DNA of 32,257 nt from an uncultured Collinsella sp. Lineage in GTDB: Bacteria; Actinomycetota; Coriobacteriia; Coriobacteriales; Coriobacteriaceae. Numbering within the stretch: the stretch's first letter is position 1; each line of letters starts with the position of its first letter. The notes under the pieces were generated by a model. The model searched no databases. It was given only the letters and a program-made list of their open reading frames with translations, and was not told where the DNA came from. Location of the stretch: assembly GCA_902494555.1 (NCBI GenBank), contig CABUTR010000020.1, forward strand, positions 1 to 32,257, in the 5' to 3' direction. Below are positions 29,627 to 32,257 of this stretch, piece after piece. The position numbers were made by a program, and so were the translations under genes.

Positions 29627-31873
29627 ATGACACTCGTATCCAAGACCTTTGAGCTGTACGGCAAGACCTACACCTTTGAGTCGGGCGAGCTTGCCAAGCA
29701 GGCCACAGGCGCCTGCCTGGTCAAGCAGGGCGACACCACGATGCTCGACACCGTGGTCGTCTCCAAGGAGCGCAAGAACTACGACTTCTTCCCGCTGACC
29801 GTCGACTTCAACGAGAAGATGTACGCCGCCGGCCGCATCCCGGGTGGCTACCTCAAGCGTGAGGGCCGTCCCAGCGAGAAGGCCACGCTCACCGCGCGCA
29901 TGATCGACCGTCCGATTCGCCCGAGCTTCCCGGACGGCTTCCGCAACGAGGTACACATCGTCGCTACCTCGCTCGTCGCCGACCAGGTCAACCCCTTTGA
30001 CGTCATCAACGTCATGGGTGCCTCTCTGGCCATGACGCTCGGCGGCGTGCCCTTCGAGGGCCCGCTTGCCTGCGTGCGCATCGGCCGTAACGTGGAGACC
30101 GGCGAGTTTATCGTCAACCCCACCTACGAGGAGCGCGAGAACTCCGACCTGGACCTGGAGCTGGGCGGCTCTGCCGACTTCATCTCGATGGTCGAGGCCG
30201 GCGCCGAGGAGATCTCCGAGGACGACATGCTCGCCGCCATGAAGTTTGGCCAGGAAGCCCTTGCCGCCTTCTGCCAGGCCCAGGACGAGTTCGTTGCCGA
30301 GTGGGAGCAGGTCAATGGCGCCATCGTCAAGAAGGAGTACCCGCTCGACCAGCCCGTCGAGGAGGTCCAGGAGCGCATCTTCGCCCACTACGACGAGATG
30401 GCCGCCGCCCTTCGCGATGCCGACAAGCTCTCCCGTATCGGCAAGGTCGAGGCTCTGAAGGAGTCCATCCGTGCCGAGTTCACCGAGGAGGAGCAGGCCG
30501 CTTGGGAGCGCGAGATCCCCGTGGCGCTCAAGAAGCTCGAGAAGAAGGCTATGCGCACCATGGTCGTCGAGACCGGCGAGCGCGTCGACGGCCGTGCCGC
30601 CGATGAGATTCGCCCCATCATGGTGAAGGACAACTACCTGCCGCTCGTTCACGGCTCCGGTCTGTTCCAGCGTGGCCAGACCCAGGTGCTTTCCGTCCTG
30701 TCGCTCGGCATGCTCAACGAGGGCCAGCGTCTGGATACCATCGAGCCCACCGAGGGCAAGCGCTACATGCACCACTACAACTTCCCGCCGTTCTGCACCG
30801 GCGAGACCGGCCGCATGGGCAGCCCCAAGCGCCGCGAGATCGGCCATGGCAATCTGGCCGAGCGCGCTCTGCTTCCGGTGCTCCCCGACGAGAACGAGTT
30901 CCCCTACGCCATCCGCGTCGTCTCCGAGGTCATGGAGTCCAACGGCTCCTCTTCGATGGCTTCGACCTGCGGCTCCACGCTCGCCCTTATGGACGGCGGC
31001 GTGCCCATTAAGCGCCCGGGCTCCGGTATCGCCATGGGCCTGATCCAGGAGGAGGGCAAGACCGTGGTCCTGTCCGACATCCAGGGTCTCGAGGATTTCC
31101 TTGGTGACATGGACTTTAAGGTCACCGGCACCACCGAGGGCATTACCGCTCTGCAGATGGACAACAAGGCCACCGGCCTTACCTTTGACATCTTGGCCCG
31201 CGCCCTGCAGCAGGCCAAGGAGGGTCGCGCCTTCATCCTGCAGAAGATGCTCGATGTGATCCCCGAGCCGCGCCACACCACGCGCAGCACCGCTCCGCGC
31301 ATCGTTTCCATCCAGGTTCCGACCGACAAGATCCGCGACGTCATCGGTTCCGGCGGTAAGGTCATCCGCGGCATCCAGGACGAGACCGGCGCTTCGGTCG
31401 ACATCCAGGAGGACGGCACCGTCTTTGTCGGCGGCACCGGCGAGTCCGTCGACCAGGCCGTCGAGCGCATCAAGCTCATCATCAAGGTTCCCGAGCCGGG
31501 CGAGGAGTACACCGGTCGCGTGGTCTCCATTCAGCCCTTCGGTGCCTTCGTGAATCTGCTGCCCGGTAAGGACGGCCTGCTGCACATCTCCCGCGTCGCC
31601 AAGGGTCGTGTGGAGAAGGTCGAGGACGTCCTCAACGTGGGCGACGAGGTCAAGGTCGTCGTCATCGAGGTCGACGATCGCGGTAAGATCTCGCTCGATC
31701 GTCTCGACAAGCCTGAGGCTCCGGCTCGCGCCGAGGGTTCCTCCGAGGGCGACGGCGAGCACTTCCAGCGCCGTGAGCGTCCGCGTCGCGAGCGCTCCGA
31801 GCGCAGCGACCGTCCGCGCCGTCCCGGTGACAACGGAGGCCGCAAGCCCCGCCGTCACCACGACGCCGAGTAA
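29627..31873 (+). CDS. pnp: Polyribonucleotide nucleotidyltransferase (PNPase)
   Basis: A 748-residue phosphorolytic 3'-5' exoribonuclease that forms a ring-shaped trimer and degrades mRNA. Two RNase PH-like domains are joined by a helical linker (about residues 210-300). The second core carries KRREIGHGNLAERAL and SNGSSSMASTCGSTLALMDG. A KH domain starts near residue 557 (KIRDVIGSGGKVI) and an S1 domain near 624 (YTGRVVSIQPFGAFVNLLPG). The last 45 or so residues are a basic tail rich in Arg, Ser and Pro, probably disordered and RNA- or partner-binding. AAAGGAG precedes the ATG. A strong terminator follows. Confidence 0.97.
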   Translation: MTLVSKTFELYGKTYTFESGELAKQATGACLVKQGDTTMLDTVVVSKERKNYDFFPLTVDFNEKMYAAGRIPGGYLKREGRPSEKATLTARMIDRPIRPSFPDGFRNEVHIVATSLVADQVNPFDVINVMGASLAMTLGGVPFEGPLACVRIGRNVETGEFIVNPTYEERENSDLDLELGGSADFISMVEAGAEEISEDDMLAAMKFGQEALAAFCQAQDEFVAEWEQVNGAIVKKEYPLDQPVEEVQERIFAHYDEMAAALRDADKLSRIGKVEALKESIRAEFTEEEQAAWEREIPVALKKLEKKAMRTMVVETGERVDGRAADEIRPIMVKDNYLPLVHGSGLFQRGQTQVLSVLSLGMLNEGQRLDTIEPTEGKRYMHHYNFPPFCTGETGRMGSPKRREIGHGNLAERALLPVLPDENEFPYAIRVVSEVMESNGSSSMASTCGSTLALMDGGVPIKRPGSGIAMGLIQEEGKTVVLSDIQGLEDFLGDMDFKVTGTTEGITALQMDNKATGLTFDILARALQQAKEGRAFILQKMLDVIPEPRHTTRSTAPRIVSIQVPTDKIRDVIGSGGKVIRGIQDETGASVDIQEDGTVFVGGTGESVDQAVERIKLIIKVPEPGEEYTGRVVSIQPFGAFVNLLPGKDGLLHISRVAKGRVEKVEDVLNVGDEVKVVVIEVDDRGKISLDRLDKPEAPARAEGSSEGDGEHFQRRERPRRERSERSDRPRRPGDNGGRKPRRHHDAE

Positions 31874-31896
31874 CAGCCGTACATAACCAGCACCGC

Positions 31897-31927
31897 AAGG
31901 GCGACTCCGGACAGGGGTCGCCCTTTT
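31897..31927 (+). terminator. Intrinsic terminator of pnp
   Basis: AAGGGCGACTCC (31897-31908) pairs with GGGGTCGCCCTT (31914-31925) through 12 pairs with one G-U, followed by TT. Its T-run lies inside the left arm of the 38-bp inverted repeat that starts at 31922. Confidence 0.9.
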
Positions 31928-32066
31928 GCTTGCGCCCGGGAGGGCCGCATATGAAGTTTCCTGCTCTACAGTCCTGCGCAAGACGGAAAGCACATTAAGT
32001 GCTTTCCTTTGCGTGCGGAACTCGCGATAAACTTCATATGCGGCCCTCCCGGGCGCAAGCAAAAGG
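31922..32066. repeat. Perfect 38-bp inverted repeat with an inner hairpin
   Basis: The arms are 31922-31959 and 32029-32066, identical in inverted orientation, around 69 bp. The left arm starts CCTTTTGCTTGCGCCCGGGA and ends CATATGAAGTTT. The interior adds an inner stem, GGAAAGCAC (31985-31993) with GTGCTTTCC (31999-32007), and CGCAA with TTGCG outside it. The whole unit could extrude as a cruciform or form a very stable RNA hairpin. No coding role is supported. Confidence 0.9.
32012..32037 (-). repeat. Dispersed repeat, copy A
   Basis: On the minus strand it starts ATGAAGTTTATCGCGAGTTC and ends CGCACG. It is an exact 26-bp inverted copy of 32216-32241 and overlaps the right arm of the 38-bp inverted repeat. 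Similarity continues for about 16 further bases at 11 of 16 positions. Confidence 0.85.
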
Positions 32067-32099
32067 ACTGGTTAGTGCCGCTCGCTATTTAGTAAGACA

Positions 32100-32137
32100 G
32101 TCTATTCAGTAGTCAGATTTCAGATCTGTAGATAGAC
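32100..32137. other. Imperfect hairpin in the gene-free right end
   Basis: GTCTAT (32100-32105) pairs with ATAGAC (32132-32137) and CAGAT (32114-32118) pairs with ATCTG (32124-32128). No T-run follows and no function is assigned. Between here and 32170 I see no gene. Confidence 0.35.
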
Positions 32138-32170
32138 GCTGCAGCATTTCCCCAGATAAAATCGACCAAA

Positions 32171-32197
32171 ATAAACCTGTCCCTAATTGGCAGGTTT
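32171..32197 (-). repeat. REP-like hairpin with the GGGACAG core
   Basis: AAACCTG (32173-32179) pairs with CAGGTTT (32191-32197). The minus strand reads ATTAGGGACAGGTTTAT, 14 of 17 identical to the core of the RAYT-associated repeat at 3830-3846. The minus-strand tail TTTATTTT could also let it act as a terminator for a gene beyond the right edge. Confidence 0.5.
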
Positions 32198-32215
32198 CCC
32201 GTGGGGCGGGCACTG

Positions 32216-32257
32216 ATGAAGTTTATCGCGAGTTCCGCACGAACAGGAGGCCACTTA
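32216..32257 (+). repeat. Dispersed repeat, copy B, cut by the window edge
   Basis: The first 26 bases repeat copy A exactly in the opposite orientation, and the similarity continues to the last base of the window. It ends AGGAGGCCACTTA, a ribosome-site-like stretch that could serve a start codon just beyond the edge, but that cannot be seen. Confidence 0.75.

Noticed and set aside
31960..32028. Invertible promoter (phase switch) between the 38-bp repeats
   Set aside because: The 69-bp interior is very short for site-specific inversion, holds no promoter and no recombinase gene is nearby. Orientation in reads should still be checked.
29579..32062. 827-residue open frame antisense to pnp
   Set aside because: A shadow of pnp. 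Only its first residues cross the terminal repeats, where a conserved frame is reported separately as a repeat property.
1..32257. CRISPR array, tRNA, rRNA, prophage or toxin-antitoxin module
   Set aside because: No regularly spaced repeats, cloverleaf-like sequences, phage genes or small paired genes of this kind were seen on either strand.

Overview
This window is a chromosomal segment from a moderately high-GC, gut-type actinobacterium of the class Coriobacteriia; Collinsella or a close relative fits best. The reasons are the actinobacterial gene order mihF-gmk-rpoZ, with an actinobacterial-type integration host factor, alongside traits shared with anaerobic Gram-positives: a bifunctional AdhE and a PyrR-led pyrimidine operon with the PyrK/PyrD-1B dihydroorotate dehydrogenase. 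The taxonomic call is inference from gene content and protein character; no search was possible.

Layout. Positions 1-118 hold the outer end of an IS3-family (IS150-like) element running off the left edge. Next come two minus-strand genes, an APH-family kinase-like protein and adhE. Positions 3674-4189 carry the adhE promoter region, a sharp dyad, and a 263-bp miniature element with 28-bp inverted repeats around a remnant of a RAYT (IS200-like) transposase. rpmB (minus) follows and is divergent from a long plus-strand series. The pyrimidine operon pyrR-pyrB-pyrC-pyrK-pyrD-pyrF (4830-10153) lies behind a leader able to form alternative hairpins. Then come mihF-gmk-rpoZ-thiI (10393-12803), comEA-comEC-holA (13017-17071), rpsT, lepA-dusB-hemW (17568-21662), two tandem dnaJ-like genes, and mtaB-phoH-ybeY-dgkA-era-recO (22906-29061). 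rpsO and pnp close the coding part.

How the genes work together. The pyr genes encode the carbamoyl-phosphate to UMP route except pyrE and carAB, which are not in the window. mihF, gmk and rpoZ join nucleoid structure, GMP phosphorylation and RNA polymerase. ThiI, DusB and MtaB modify tRNA. RpsT, RpsO, RpmB, LepA, YbeY and Era serve ribosome assembly and translation, and PNPase degrades RNA. ComEA and ComEC form a DNA-uptake pair, and HolA and RecO act in replication and repair.

The core is ordinary; the interest lies in non-coding structure and in two unusual proteins. One DnaJ-like protein ends in membrane segments instead of the usual C-terminal domain, and Era carries an acidic N-terminal extension of about 56 residues. 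The gene-free right end (31874-32257) holds a perfect 38-bp inverted repeat, a second, overlapping repeat family that continues past the edge, and a hairpin sharing a core sequence with the RAYT-associated repeats 28 kb away. No CRISPR array, rRNA, tRNA or clear new defence system was found.
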